NCBI RefSeq assembly: GCF_051201015.1
Contig: NZ_JBPEHI010000007.1
Length of the DNA: 64,000 nucleotides
Source: Petrimonas sulfuriphila
Lineage (GTDB): Bacteria > Bacteroidota > Bacteroidia > Bacteroidales > Dysgonomonadaceae
Direction: 5' to 3' (one strand)
The translations under genes were made by a program, and so were the position numbers. Shown piece after piece: positions 42,802 to 51,937 of this stretch. The notes beneath the pieces are model-generated. The model saw nothing but the letters and a program-made list of their open reading frames with translations. It did not search any database and was not told the origin of the DNA. How positions within the stretch are numbered: position 1 is the first letter of the stretch; every line of letters begins with the position of its first letter.

Positions 42802-43635
42802 ATGAAACAGATCATCGGAATAGATTTGGGAGGAACCACCATCAAAGGCGGTTTAATTGAAGGGCAAAACCTGGTAAAAGAAGAGGTGGCCGATACACGG
42901 GCACCGGAAGGCGGAGAAGTTACTTTAACTGTGCTGAAAGACATTATCCGCAAGTTGAAAACCGATAAAACCCATGCCATAGGGATTGGCGTCCCGAGCG
43001 TTGTGGATCGTGCCAAAGGCATCGTTTACCACGTACAAAACATCAAAGATTGGGATGAGATACACCTGAAACAGTTGTTGGAAGAGGAATTTAACATGCC
43101 GGTACACATCGATAACGACGCCAACTGTTTTGCCAAGGGAGAACGTATTTACGGACTTGGCCGGGATTTTGAGAATTTTGTCGGAATTACTCTGGGCACA
43201 GGCGTGGGCGGTGGAATAATACAAAAAGGGAACCTGCTGAGCGATGCCAACTGCGGATCGGGAGAATTTGGAGAAATGCCTTACCTGGACGGTATCCTCG
43301 AGCAATATTGTGGAAGCTTTTTCTTCACAAACAACTACGGTACAACGGGATATGAAGTCGCCCGGGAAGTAGGGCAGAACGATAAAAAAGCGTTGGAAAT
43401 CATGCATGAATATGGAAAACATATTGCTGTACTGGTAAAAATGATTGTTCTTACCGTTGATCCGCAAGCCATTATCTTCGGAGGTGCGATTGCCAAATCG
43501 CTTCCTTTATTTAAAGAATCGATGTACGAACACTTGAACGACTTTCCCTACCCCAATTCCATCAAAAACCTGAAAATACTGGGATCGGAACTAAACCATC
43601 CCGGAATTCTGGGAGCAGCGGCATTGTGTTACTGA
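42802..43635 (+). CDS. ROK-family sugar kinase lacking the zinc motif
   Basis: A 277-residue cytoplasmic kinase-like protein. The phosphate-1 motif is 'IIGIDLGGTTIKGGLIEG', the catalytic Asp lies in 'VHIDNDANCFAKGE' and the phosphate-2 segment is 'VGITLGTGVGGGIIQKGNLL'. Where most ROK kinases have a CxCGxxGC zinc site, this one has 'EFGEMPYLDGILEQYCGSFF', so zinc is probably not bound. It may phosphorylate glucose or another hexose; the missing site and shorter length (277 against about 300) make the substrate uncertain. It ends 5 bases from the convergent LolA-like gene. Confidence 0.87.
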   Translation: MKQIIGIDLGGTTIKGGLIEGQNLVKEEVADTRAPEGGEVTLTVLKDIIRKLKTDKTHAIGIGVPSVVDRAKGIVYHVQNIKDWDEIHLKQLLEEEFNMPVHIDNDANCFAKGERIYGLGRDFENFVGITLGTGVGGGIIQKGNLLSDANCGSGEFGEMPYLDGILEQYCGSFFFTNNYGTTGYEVAREVGQNDKKALEIMHEYGKHIAVLVKMIVLTVDPQAIIFGGAIAKSLPLFKESMYEHLNDFPYPNSIKNLKILGSELNHPGILGAAALCY

Positions 43636-43640
43636 TGGTT

Positions 43641-44381
43641 CTACTTCAAATTCGATTTATTGAAAACATTCCCGGGAATACGTTGGTTGAACGAAATTTC
43701 GCTTATGGTAAACTCTGTTCCTTTTCCGTCTTTCAGCACATCCTTGTAGACCGTTTTCATTGGATACCAACGTCCTTGTATCTGCCGTATATCCGATAAA
43801 GCAATCTCCTTCAATTGCTTTCCGCTTTTGGCAAACAGTTGCATCTTGATCGGGACGAACCGTTCCTGATCGACCCATAATTTCCGGGAGTAATAATTAA
43901 TATCGCTTATCCTGGCGGTCATGTCAACCACCCAGCATTTTCTACCGTTTATTGTTTCTTCTCCGGTAACTACGGCATTATATTGCTCCTGCATTGGTGT
44001 ATCGTTCATCATATCCTCGTAAGACAAGTCGCTTCCCATAACCGACTGACGCAGCATGTGACCCGAAATCTGGATGGTGCGGTCGGTCGATGGTGAGTAA
44101 AGCCACAGTTGATTATCCAGCTTCAACATTTTGGTTCCTTTCTCCCTTGCCGGCGAGAGATATTCAGTAAAGGCCTTCTTGTCGCCTTCCATCCATGTTT
44201 TCAACGTCATCGTACGCGTGGCGCGTGCACTGTTCACCTGCATCGAAGCCGTCATGACAGTTGTTTCTGACGACATATTGGCATCTATCTTGTCCAACAG
44301 GGAATTTCCCGAAGGGTAATTTTGTGCATACAATAAGGGGCTGAAAAAAGAGAGGAATATTACTATCGTTTTTTTGTTCAT
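43641..44381 (-). CDS. LolA-like outer-membrane lipoprotein-sorting protein
   Basis: A 246-residue exported protein with a signal peptide ('VIFLSFFSPLLYAQ'). The fold of the LolA_like family (PF17131 type) is visible in 'TMTLKTWMEGDKKAFTEYL', 'KGTKMLKLDNQLWLYSPSTD', 'MGSDLSYEDMMND' and 'YYSRKLWVDQERFVPIKMQ'. Such proteins carry lipids or lipid-modified cargo across the periplasm. It is the last gene of a unit with a barrel, an ATPase and two permeases, and would be the soluble carrier of that system; the cargo is unknown. Confidence 0.85.
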   Translation of the reverse strand: MNKKTIVIFLSFFSPLLYAQNYPSGNSLLDKIDANMSSETTVMTASMQVNSARATRTMTLKTWMEGDKKAFTEYLSPAREKGTKMLKLDNQLWLYSPSTDRTIQISGHMLRQSVMGSDLSYEDMMNDTPMQEQYNAVVTGEETINGRKCWVVDMTARISDINYYSRKLWVDQERFVPIKMQLFAKSGKQLKEIALSDIRQIQGRWYPMKTVYKDVLKDGKGTEFTISEISFNQRIPGNVFNKSNLK

Positions 44382-44512
44382 TGCTTGAATGTCTTCAGTG
44401 TTGTTAAATCTTTTTTATCCCTGCCTCAAGGTTTCACACAGTCTACAGGTAGCCGTTTCCGCACGACTCTCATTTTGCCCTGGCTGCCCAGGTCGCCTTG
44501 GAGGCATTCCAA
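44382..44512. other. Non-coding gap inside the export operon
   Basis: 131 bases between the second permease and the LolA-like gene. It holds a small inverted repeat CCTGG-ctgc-CCAGG near 44477-44492 and no promoter box or T-run that I can support. Confidence 0.3.
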
Positions 44513-45784
44513 TTAATTCTGTAACTCTTTAAATAAGTTAGCCGTCTGTCGTTTATAAATCCCGACTCCCGACAACATGGCTCCAATAACCGTCGAAAAA
44601 ATTCCTGGGATAAACCCGATAAACCAGGTGAAAGGAGTTATCTGTGTTCGTAACGTGTCGGAAATCATCAACGATGAGTTATTCATCATGCTACCCACGT
44701 TGATGCCGTATTCCTGCATCAACCACGATGCCGATAATCCCAGCATTGAGCCGAAAATAGTTCCGATAATTCCTACCAATGCGGCTTCCCCGATAAGCGA
44801 CCTGTAAATTTCCGATTTATTTTCGCCAATAGCCATCCGCAGTCCGAACTCACCGTATCTCCTCAAGCCGCTAATCAAACCGGCATTCCAAAGTACGATA
44901 GACATGGCAAAAATAAAAACCAGAATGATGAATCCGGCGATATTTTTGATAAAAGCGTAAGAGAAACCCATCAAGCCGTTGTCCGAAAGGGAAGACATCA
45001 CCGGTGCGAACTTATCTTCGTCGTTTTCATACCGTTTGTTGAAATCTGTTTTTGTTGCAACAGCTTGTCTATCGTTGTACAACTTGTTTTTAGAGAAACC
45101 GAGCAGGGTTCCCGCAGCATCCTCCATATTCAAGGCTGCCTTCACGTCGCGTATATCGGCAATCATCATTCCCCGGTCGAGTACATTTACTCCAAAATGC
45201 AACGAACCGGCCACCGTAAAATTGTACATAGCCATTTCGCCAAACATGGTGGAAGAAATCAGTGTAACCTTGTCGCCCAGACTTAGGTACAATTTTTCGA
45301 AAAGTTCATCGCTGACCAGTATTTCTCCGGCTTTGGAAGGAAACCGTCCCTTCACCAGCAGTTTTTTGAGTTCCATACGGGTGGCTTCACCATCCGATTG
45401 CAGCAGATCGACGCCTTTTCCCATCACCGTGCCTTGCATTTTCGTATTTCCCGAACTATCAGGCACGTCCAACAACCCACCGAAATCAATCCGCTGCACC
45501 CAATCGTATTCGGGATAGAGCCTTTCAAGGCTTTTTTCCAACGTATCAACACCCACAAGCGCCAGATCGTTGGGCAATTGCGAAAAATTATCGGCATAGG
45601 CCCTGGTTTCCACCCTTACGTGACCCTCGGAGAAATTAGCCGTTTTTTCCAGACTCTCGCCAAGCACACCGCTCAAATAAGCATGCATGAACACGGTAAT
45701 CATCACCCCCAGTGTCACAACAACAACCGGCAAGAGGCTCCGGCTTCGATCCCGCATTAATCCTTTTAACAGAAACTTTAACAT
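44513..45784 (-). CDS. ABC transporter permease, FtsX/LolC-E type
   Basis: A 423-residue permease with one N-terminal helix ('SLLPVVVVTLGVMITVFMHA'), a large periplasmic MacB_PCD-type domain (about 45-270) and three C-terminal helices ('IAGFIILVFIFAMSIVLW', 'ALVGIIGTIFGSMLGLSAS', 'TWFIGFIPGIFSTVIGAML'). The cytoplasmic coupling segment is 'RRYGEFGLRMAIGENKSEIY'. This is the architecture of LolC/LolE and MacB permeases, which extract cargo from the outer leaflet of the inner membrane rather than pump through a channel. Pairs with the permease upstream. Confidence 0.88.
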   Translation of the reverse strand: MLKFLLKGLMRDRSRSLLPVVVVTLGVMITVFMHAYLSGVLGESLEKTANFSEGHVRVETRAYADNFSQLPNDLALVGVDTLEKSLERLYPEYDWVQRIDFGGLLDVPDSSGNTKMQGTVMGKGVDLLQSDGEATRMELKKLLVKGRFPSKAGEILVSDELFEKLYLSLGDKVTLISSTMFGEMAMYNFTVAGSLHFGVNVLDRGMMIADIRDVKAALNMEDAAGTLLGFSKNKLYNDRQAVATKTDFNKRYENDEDKFAPVMSSLSDNGLMGFSYAFIKNIAGFIILVFIFAMSIVLWNAGLISGLRRYGEFGLRMAIGENKSEIYRSLIGEAALVGIIGTIFGSMLGLSASWLMQEYGINVGSMMNNSSLMISDTLRTQITPFTWFIGFIPGIFSTVIGAMLSGVGIYKRQTANLFKELQN

Positions 45785-45807
45785 AGTTTTTTTATTAGAT
45801 GCCAGGT

Positions 45808-45837
45808 ATTAGACCGCTTCGCTGACAGAAGTCTAAT
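45808..45837. repeat. Inverted repeat between the two permease genes
   Basis: ATTAGAC (45808-45814) and GTCTAAT (45831-45837) form a 7-bp stem with 16 bases between, within the 96-base gap. No T-run on the minus strand, so it is more likely an mRNA structure than a terminator. Confidence 0.35.
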
Positions 45838-45880
45838 GGCTAATTTTCTGAAACCTGATGCCTGACATCGGATGTTTACT

Positions 45881-47056
45881 TTATTGTATTTTCCCCTTGA
45901 TGGCATCGGTCGGATTCATTTTTACAATTTTCCGGGCAGGGAGATAGCTTACCCATGCCGTGATTAAAATAATAAACAGGATGGTTCCGATAATAGGTTT
46001 AGGGGGAAATGCCGGATAAATTTTGTCGGCTATGGCAACCCCGAAATCACTTGTGCCGGATGGCATCGGGATACCGTTTACAGCAAAATAAAGAAACATG
46101 GGAACGCCGTAAACAGCACCGAGAGCGATGGCAAGGATAGCATTCATGGTCCCTTCGAGCGTAAACAAACCCATCACTTCTTTTTTAGTCATTCCGAGGG
46201 CCACAAAGGTGCCGATCTCGCGCTGGCGATAGAAGATGGAAAGCGTTTGTGTATCGAAAACAGCCAACAAAGCCAACAACAGGAAGATCACGTAAAAAAC
46301 GCTTTGTCCAACGGTTTTTGATCGCAAGGTCTCCCTCAGCGGTCGAGTGAGTTCATCTACGTCCTTGAAATTCCAGCCGTCAACCGGCACGACGCTCACC
46401 TCTTTCGATTTAACAAGAAGGCTAACTTTACCAGAATTCAGCGTTATCTTCTGCAATATGTCAAGCGGAAGCCAGATCTGCCCGGCGTCTACCGTCGGAA
46501 CAAATGTTCTGAATACGCCGGCAATGCGAATATCCCGCGCTTCGAAAGTACCGTTGGCATCGCGCCACCGTAGCGTTACAATATCGTTTTCCGTCAGTCC
46601 AGACTGGTGTGCCATATTCGATCCGATAATTGCCGGGATATCGGCGCTGTCAGTCGGGTTCATCAACAACGACGTGGGAAGCTCCAGCAATTGTTGTCCG
46701 GAGCGGATGCCTTTCATCAACACCGGCATGCTCCGGCCCGACGGATAAATAGTGCCGGCAACTATCAGAACAGGCTCAACTTGTCCGGTTTCGTATTGGT
46801 TGACAAGCTGTTTCGGGATAATCGACACAGCGCTGTCCAGTGTAAAGGGATCAAACGGGTCGTAATTCGCATTCCAATACTGCCCGTCGGCAATTTCCCA
46901 TTTTACGGTATCGGACATAGCCTGCCTATCCCAGCCCTGCAAAATCGCCTGCATAAAAATGATCAACACGAACGCAATCGACAGCACAAAAACGTTCAGC
47001 CACGTTTTCAGCCCGTTGCCAATGAGGTTTCGGAAGACTAGTTTCAATATTTTCAT
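45881..47056 (-). CDS. ABC transporter permease, FtsX/LolC-E type
   Basis: A 391-residue permease of the same build as its downstream partner: N-terminal helix 'NVFVLSIAFVLIIFMQAILQ', periplasmic domain with 'PAIIGSNMAHQSGLTENDIV', and three C-terminal helices starting 'VFYVIFLLLALLAVFDTQTL'. The coupling helix is 'YRQREIGTFVALGMTKKEVM'. The ATPase gene ends 12 bases upstream of it. Two different permeases make a heterodimer of LolCE type likely, distinct from the homodimeric MacB. Confidence 0.88.
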   Translation of the reverse strand: MKILKLVFRNLIGNGLKTWLNVFVLSIAFVLIIFMQAILQGWDRQAMSDTVKWEIADGQYWNANYDPFDPFTLDSAVSIIPKQLVNQYETGQVEPVLIVAGTIYPSGRSMPVLMKGIRSGQQLLELPTSLLMNPTDSADIPAIIGSNMAHQSGLTENDIVTLRWRDANGTFEARDIRIAGVFRTFVPTVDAGQIWLPLDILQKITLNSGKVSLLVKSKEVSVVPVDGWNFKDVDELTRPLRETLRSKTVGQSVFYVIFLLLALLAVFDTQTLSIFYRQREIGTFVALGMTKKEVMGLFTLEGTMNAILAIALGAVYGVPMFLYFAVNGIPMPSGTSDFGVAIADKIYPAFPPKPIIGTILFIILITAWVSYLPARKIVKMNPTDAIKGKIQ

Positions 47057-47068
47057 ACCTCACTTTTC

Positions 47069-47788
47069 TTATTGTAACTCCGACTTTTGCCTGCTGATAT
47101 CTTTTACAATACGGCCATCTTCCAAATGTACGATTCGCTTCAGGTAGCTGATCACTTTTTCATCGTGCGTGGCAAAAATGAAACAGGTTTTCAGTTCTTC
47201 GTTCAGTTTCACCATGGTTTTCAGAATGCGGTGCGAATTGTCAGCATCCAGATTAGCAGTCGGTTCGTCAGCCAATACCAGTTTCGGACGTTTTACCATC
47301 GCCCTTGCAATCGCCACCCGTTGACACTCCCCTCCCGATAATTGAGGCGGTCGGGAATTTATTTTCGAAGTCAATCCCAGCCATTCCAACGTCTCCATCA
47401 CCCGTTTTTTGCGTTCCCCATAAGATAGGTTAAGCAACAACAACGGAAACTCCACATTTTCAAAAACCGTGTAAACAGGTAGCAAGTTGAAACTTTGAAA
47501 GATAAAACCCATTTCCTCCTTCCTCAGCTGTGCAGCTTGCCTGGGAGTAAGGTTCCCTGCGTTCCTGTCCAACACGTTTACCCGACCTTCAGACGGTTTA
47601 TCGAGTGTTCCAATAATGTTCAAAAACGTAGTTTTCCCCGAACCGCTTGGCCCAACCAGGCCCATAAACTCACCTTCCGATACGGTTAAGTCAATACCCT
47701 TCAACGCCGTAAAGAATCCTGAAAAGCCTATCGGAAACCTCTTAACCAGTCCGTTAACATCAACAATCAAGTTGTTTTTGCTGTCCAT
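47069..47788 (-). CDS. ABC transporter ATP-binding protein, LolD/MacB type
   Basis: A 239-residue ATPase. The start at 47788 gives 'MDSKNNLIVDVNGLVKRFP'; an upstream ATG at 47839 would add 17 residues. Walker A is 'GPSGSGKTTFLNIIGTLDKP', the Q-loop is 'MGFIFQSFNLLPVYTVFENV', the signature is 'QLSGGECQRVAIARAM' and Walker B is 'LVLADEPTANLD'. The pattern is that of the LolD/MacB subfamily. It powers the two permeases encoded just downstream. Confidence 0.93.
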   Translation of the reverse strand: MDSKNNLIVDVNGLVKRFPIGFSGFFTALKGIDLTVSEGEFMGLVGPSGSGKTTFLNIIGTLDKPSEGRVNVLDRNAGNLTPRQAAQLRKEEMGFIFQSFNLLPVYTVFENVEFPLLLLNLSYGERKKRVMETLEWLGLTSKINSRPPQLSGGECQRVAIARAMVKRPKLVLADEPTANLDADNSHRILKTMVKLNEELKTCFIFATHDEKVISYLKRIVHLEDGRIVKDISRQKSELQ

Positions 47789-47856
47789 AAATTTAGTGCT
47801 TTTATCTTTATCGAAGTTTTTCACCGTAAGAAACCGCATGTTGCGTCTTACAGTTT

Positions 47857-49038
47857 CTAAAAATTATAACTCGCCATTAATTGGATGCCTTTTCCCATAA
47901 ACAGATTCTTGCCCCCTGCCTGCCCGCCCAACGGCAAGTTTATCTCAGGATTCCAAAAGCCCATCAGATAAAAACTCCATTTATCGTATGTCCTGGCCCA
48001 GCTGATATAGTTCAACCACATATTCAAATCGTTACCGACATAGAAAAACATTGCCGTCAGGTTATCCAGAACCGAGACCGGATACGAGAGCATTTCTCCA
48101 ATCACGTTCAAGTTCATACCTTTTCGCATAAATCCATCTCCGGTATGGTAACGAAAATACTCCACCGTTAACCCCAATCCGTTTCCTAACGGGAAAGTGT
48201 AATCCATCCCTACGTTTATGGCATCCTGATGGAGTGCCATCTTGTAATTATTCTTCTGCAACCGGGTAAAACTGGTTTCAAACCACAAGCCAACCCCCAC
48301 GTCCCACCGCCCATCCAGTCCGAGACGGTTTTCGTCCAGCAGCGTATTCTCCGGAACATCCGGCAACAAATGGTGCACATCTGTTTTTCGATGATGAGTA
48401 CTTACGCCCATTTCACCGGCGAAAGCCGGGAACTCAAATCGCCCACCAATTTCGGGACGACGGCGGGCACTACCGATTAACTCCCAACCTTTTGGCCGTT
48501 TGTTTCCAAGTAGCGACCAAAGCCAGACGGAAGCATTGTTTTCGAAAAAATACTTGCCCAGAATGCCGTACACGCCGTCTGTCAGTTGCAACGGGTCACG
48601 TACATCCATAGCGTCGAACCACATCAGCGGACGAAACATGCGGGCTGTACCGAAATTGATTTTTTGCAAACCGCCGCGCAGCTCCCAGTTTTTGCCCGAA
48701 TAGCGTAACCAAACCCGGTAAGGTTTTAGTTTTCCTTCCTTATTGATATAATCCCACCCTGTAAAATTTAACAGCCCATAGAGATGGACAGATGCTTCAG
48801 CATCGAGTTTTGAATTTTCTCCCCAACTAAAGTTTCCGAGCAATACAGGCAAAAAACGGCAACCAGGCTGCCAATTCACCGAATTGGAGAGTTGCGTTGT
48901 TTCCCATCCGGTTATCTGTCCGTTTAAAACAAAATGAATTCTGTGCAAACCATCGTCAGAAACGGAACCGGCACTATCCGACGGTTCTTGTGCGTGTAAA
49001 GGAAAAACAGCAATGAACAACAGGGTTATAAACGACAT
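47857..49038 (-). CDS. Outer-membrane beta-barrel protein of the export operon
   Basis: A 393-residue protein with a signal peptide ('FIAVFPLHAQEP') and alternating strands throughout, for example 'DAEASVHLYGLLNFTGWDY', 'YRVWLRYSGKNWELRGGLQ' and 'GMDYTFPLGNGLGLTVEYF', ending with the typical C-terminal 'IQLMASYNF'. I do not recognise the family with certainty; it looks like the porin-like partner found beside LolA-like and ABC genes in other Gram-negatives. It begins 6 bases after the acyl-CoA synthetase gene and precedes the ATPase gene by 68 bases, so it probably is the outer-membrane end of the export system. Confidence 0.75.
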   Translation of the reverse strand: MSFITLLFIAVFPLHAQEPSDSAGSVSDDGLHRIHFVLNGQITGWETTQLSNSVNWQPGCRFLPVLLGNFSWGENSKLDAEASVHLYGLLNFTGWDYINKEGKLKPYRVWLRYSGKNWELRGGLQKINFGTARMFRPLMWFDAMDVRDPLQLTDGVYGILGKYFFENNASVWLWSLLGNKRPKGWELIGSARRRPEIGGRFEFPAFAGEMGVSTHHRKTDVHHLLPDVPENTLLDENRLGLDGRWDVGVGLWFETSFTRLQKNNYKMALHQDAINVGMDYTFPLGNGLGLTVEYFRYHTGDGFMRKGMNLNVIGEMLSYPVSVLDNLTAMFFYVGNDLNMWLNYISWARTYDKWSFYLMGFWNPEINLPLGGQAGGKNLFMGKGIQLMASYNF

Positions 49039-49044
49039 TTTCCG

Positions 49045-51090
49045 TCACATTTTGATCACCACATCTACGGCCGAAAGATGATGTCCTCGCCCCATAAGCG
49101 GATTCAAGTCCATTTCTTCAATCTCAGGAACAAGTACTAGAAGGTCAGATACTTTACATATCACTTCGGCAAAAACTTCTTCGCTTATGCCCTCTTTTCC
49201 GCGGGCACCCTGGATCAACTTATATGACTTCAGCGAACGGATCATCCGCAACGCTTCCGTCCGTGTGACGGGTGCCAACGTATACTGGATATCTTTAAGG
49301 ATTTCAACAAAAATCCCCCCTAAGCCACACGTAATGATATGGCCGAATCCCGGCTCTTTTTTCACACCGATAAGTACTTCCAGTCCCCGTTCCATCTGGC
49401 AAACTTCTACCCCGGCAGCGTTTTTTATTCCGATCAACCGTTTGAAATTTTCTCTAACGGCCTCCAGGGTTACCACATCCAGCACAACGCCCCCTACATC
49501 TGATTTATGCGCAGGACCCACCACTTTCATCACCAACGGAAAACCTAATTCCTGCGCCGCATTTATTGCTTCTTCCTCCGTTGAAATGAATTTATTTCTA
49601 GGACGGCTCACACCCATTAGATCCAACAACTCAAATCCCACATGGCTATCTATCAGCCCTTTTCTGTCTTTTAATAAAGCTTTAATTTTCTTTTCATTTT
49701 TTAGCTTTCCTGTCTCTTTCTCCTCAACAGGCGCAACATACCGGCTTTCGTTCAGCAGCGCATTACCCAACACAAATTCATCTTCGAAGAATACTCCGCC
49801 TTCATCTACAAATTGATCCATCTCTTCCTTAGCGTTAAGGATAGATGGCAGTATGGTATATATGGGTTTAAGGCAGCTGTTCTGTTGTTCACGGATTACC
49901 CGGTAAGTGTCAATGTTGGAGAACAATCCCGGACTACCAAAAATAACCACAATTCCATCAATGCTTTCCAACCTGTCACAAAAACGGATGCATTTTTCCA
50001 ATTGTTCGGCTGTCCCCGTAGCGAGAATATCTATTGGATTGGCAGTAGAGGCACCTTCGAACAGTTCGTCACGCAAATTCCTCATCAGCTCGTCGGATAA
50101 GCGGGGCACCTTCATCCCGCCGGTAGAGAGAACATCCGTTAGCATAACCCCGGGGCCTCCGGCATGTGTGATAATGGCTATACGTTTCCCGGTTAGTTTG
50201 GGATGTTGGAGCACAGCCCCCATGGCCGTCAGTTCACCACGGCTGTTGCATCGGACAATGCCTGCTTTCCGGAACAACGCATCAACTGCCATATCCGAAT
50301 TCAGCATAGCACCCGTGTGGGAGGCAGCAGCACGGCCTCCGGCATCGGATATTCCTGATTTTACAGCAGCCAGACGACAACCCTTGCCAATAAGTTCCCG
50401 CGCATTTTTTAATAGGAGTTGTGGTTTTTTAATGCTTTCGATGTACATCAAGATTGTTTGGGGCGACTTCCCTTCCTCATATGTTTCATTCAGGTATTCC
50501 ACCACATCTTCTACGCAGGTTTGAACTGCATTTCCTACCGAGAATACGGAAGAAAAAGTAAGCCCTTTGCTCAATGACGATTCCAGGATAAATACACAAG
50601 TAGCTCCTGAGCTGGAAACAAGTGCTGTGCCTCCCCACTCCATTTTCGGTACGGGAGAGACGAAAACCGACTGATGATATGGATTCATAACCCCGATGCA
50701 GTTGGGGCCAATCAGCGTTGCCTGATGCTTGTCCGCCAGGAACGCCATCTCTTTCTCCATTTTTTTACCTATCGGTCCCATTTCGGAAAATCCGGCAGAG
50801 AGCACAACGACAGCTTTGGTATTTTTCTCTTCAAGAAGGCTTTTTATAACCGGGACACACAGGTTGGCCGGAATAGCCAGGATGGCCAGATCGATCTGTG
50901 GCAGTTCCGATACATTCCTGAAGGTTTGCACCCCCTGAATGTTTTCGTGCTTTGGGTTTACAGCATAGAGGCCTCCTTCAAACGTTCCGTTTTTCACGTT
51001 ATAAAGTGCTTTTCCGCCGGGTTTTTCGATGTTCTCCGAAGCACCGATCACGGCAATGCTTTTCGGGTTTATCAGTTGGAGCGTTATCAT
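49045..51090 (-). CDS. ADP-forming acetate/acyl-CoA ligase, fused alpha-beta
   Basis: A 681-residue enzyme that makes ATP from acyl-CoA, ADP and phosphate. The start at 51090 ('MITLQLINPKSIAVIGASEN') places the CoA-binding domain at residue 1. Next comes the succinyl-CoA ligase-like domain with the phospho-histidine motif 'GGRAAASHTGAMLNSD', then, after a linker at about 440-460, the ATP-grasp domain with 'LGFPLVMKVVGPAHKSDVGG' and 'GVEVCQMERGLEVLIGVKKE'. Fusion of both subunits is common in fermenting bacteria and archaea. It would conserve energy from amino-acid or pyruvate fermentation in the cytoplasm. Its link to the downstream barrel gene (6 bases) is positional only. Confidence 0.93.
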   Translation of the reverse strand: MITLQLINPKSIAVIGASENIEKPGGKALYNVKNGTFEGGLYAVNPKHENIQGVQTFRNVSELPQIDLAILAIPANLCVPVIKSLLEEKNTKAVVVLSAGFSEMGPIGKKMEKEMAFLADKHQATLIGPNCIGVMNPYHQSVFVSPVPKMEWGGTALVSSSGATCVFILESSLSKGLTFSSVFSVGNAVQTCVEDVVEYLNETYEEGKSPQTILMYIESIKKPQLLLKNARELIGKGCRLAAVKSGISDAGGRAAASHTGAMLNSDMAVDALFRKAGIVRCNSRGELTAMGAVLQHPKLTGKRIAIITHAGGPGVMLTDVLSTGGMKVPRLSDELMRNLRDELFEGASTANPIDILATGTAEQLEKCIRFCDRLESIDGIVVIFGSPGLFSNIDTYRVIREQQNSCLKPIYTILPSILNAKEEMDQFVDEGGVFFEDEFVLGNALLNESRYVAPVEEKETGKLKNEKKIKALLKDRKGLIDSHVGFELLDLMGVSRPRNKFISTEEEAINAAQELGFPLVMKVVGPAHKSDVGGVVLDVVTLEAVRENFKRLIGIKNAAGVEVCQMERGLEVLIGVKKEPGFGHIITCGLGGIFVEILKDIQYTLAPVTRTEALRMIRSLKSYKLIQGARGKEGISEEVFAEVICKVSDLLVLVPEIEEMDLNPLMGRGHHLSAVDVVIKM

Positions 51091-51154
51091 ATATAATTCA
51101 GAATTCAACCGTTAGAGGCCAGAAAACGACAGATAAAGTATCATTTCGAAAGTC

Positions 51155-51162
51155 CAAAGTTA
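51155..51162 (-). promoter_or_regulatory. Predicted -7 box of the acyl-CoA ligase operon
   Basis: TAACTTTG on the minus strand fits TAnnTTTG and lies 65 bases before the start codon at 51090. No clear -33 box. Confidence 0.45.
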
Positions 51163-51206
51163 CAATTTTCCAACAAAAAACGTAATTTTTTATATATAAT
51201 TTCACT

Positions 51207-51579
51207 AAGTGTCCGGTCAAGGACACGTTAATTGCTTATATAATGTCCTATTTGTTTTTTTCACTTAGTCGATGATTTCATACTTTTGTTTATGTAATCA
51301 TATTCGATATTATGAATTCAGGCAAAACACAATCTGTGTAGATATCATCCATACGAATGTGCATGATGTAATCAATTCAAAAAGAAATCTCTCATTTCTA
51401 CGGATCATATTCACACTGGAAATAATTGGTATTCTAAGAACCAAGATAACCGGGATGGTGGCTTTTAATTTTTACTTTTCGACCCTTTCTCTCTGAAAAT
51501 TCAATTAATTTGTCCTATAGCCCTGTAACGCTTATTCAGGACTAATCAACATGCACGATGAAAATTATATTTTTTATTA
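51207..51579. other. Gene-free stretch with a possible insertion-sequence remnant
   Basis: Between the acyl-CoA ligase promoter and the DUF326 gene lie about 370 bases without a convincing gene. A perfect inverted repeat GTGTCC-ggtcaa-GGACAC is at 51209-51226, a -7 box TACTTTTG points rightward at 51281-51288, and an ATG at 51312 opens 'MNSGKTQSV' before a stop. The AGTGTCC end, a promoter and a short MNxGK start recall the left end of an IS4-like element whose transposase has decayed. A 74-codon frame (51272-51496) overlaps the promoter and has no recognisable protein features. Confidence 0.3.
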
Positions 51580-51915
51580 TTATCGCCCATAAATTTTCCG
51601 ACATCTTTCGGCACATTTTCTACACGCTTCGGCACATTTTTTACAGTGATCCTGATTATGCTTATTGCATTCATCTTCACACAAAAGACACATTTCCGCG
51701 CATAATCTGGTAATAGCTTCTGCTTTTTTACTTCTTAAACTTAATAATTGGGCAGTTGCATAACAAATAGTAGCACACTCCATGCCTAACTGTATGCAAT
51801 TGGCCATCATTTCTGTTTTATCCTCCTTAGTACAGGAAGAAGTACAGTAATTACACGCGCTGGCACAAACAAGGCACGCCTCAATACAAAGGGTACGATC
51901 TTGACTTATTCTCAT
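51580..51915 (-). CDS. Cysteine-rich four-helix copper-binding protein (DUF326)
   Basis: A 111-residue cytoplasmic protein without signal peptide. It has 18 cysteines, mostly as CxxxC and CxxC along predicted helices ('CIEACLVCASACNYCTSSC', 'CAEMCLLCEDEC', 'CKKCAEACRKCAERC'). This is the pattern of DUF326/Csp-type proteins, in which a four-helix bundle lined with thiols stores many Cu(I) ions. A role in copper storage or detoxification is likely. It follows csbD and a terminator-like hairpin on the same strand, so part of its transcription may be read-through. Confidence 0.88.
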   Translation of the reverse strand: MRISQDRTLCIEACLVCASACNYCTSSCTKEDKTEMMANCIQLGMECATICYATAQLLSLRSKKAEAITRLCAEMCLLCEDECNKHNQDHCKKCAEACRKCAERCRKIYGR

Positions 51916-51937
51916 TTTTCTTTATTACGGTGTTAAT

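Noticed and set aside
51272..51496. 74-codon rightward open frame
   Set aside because: Its start overlaps a -7 promoter box and it shows no domain; treated as part of a possible IS remnant.
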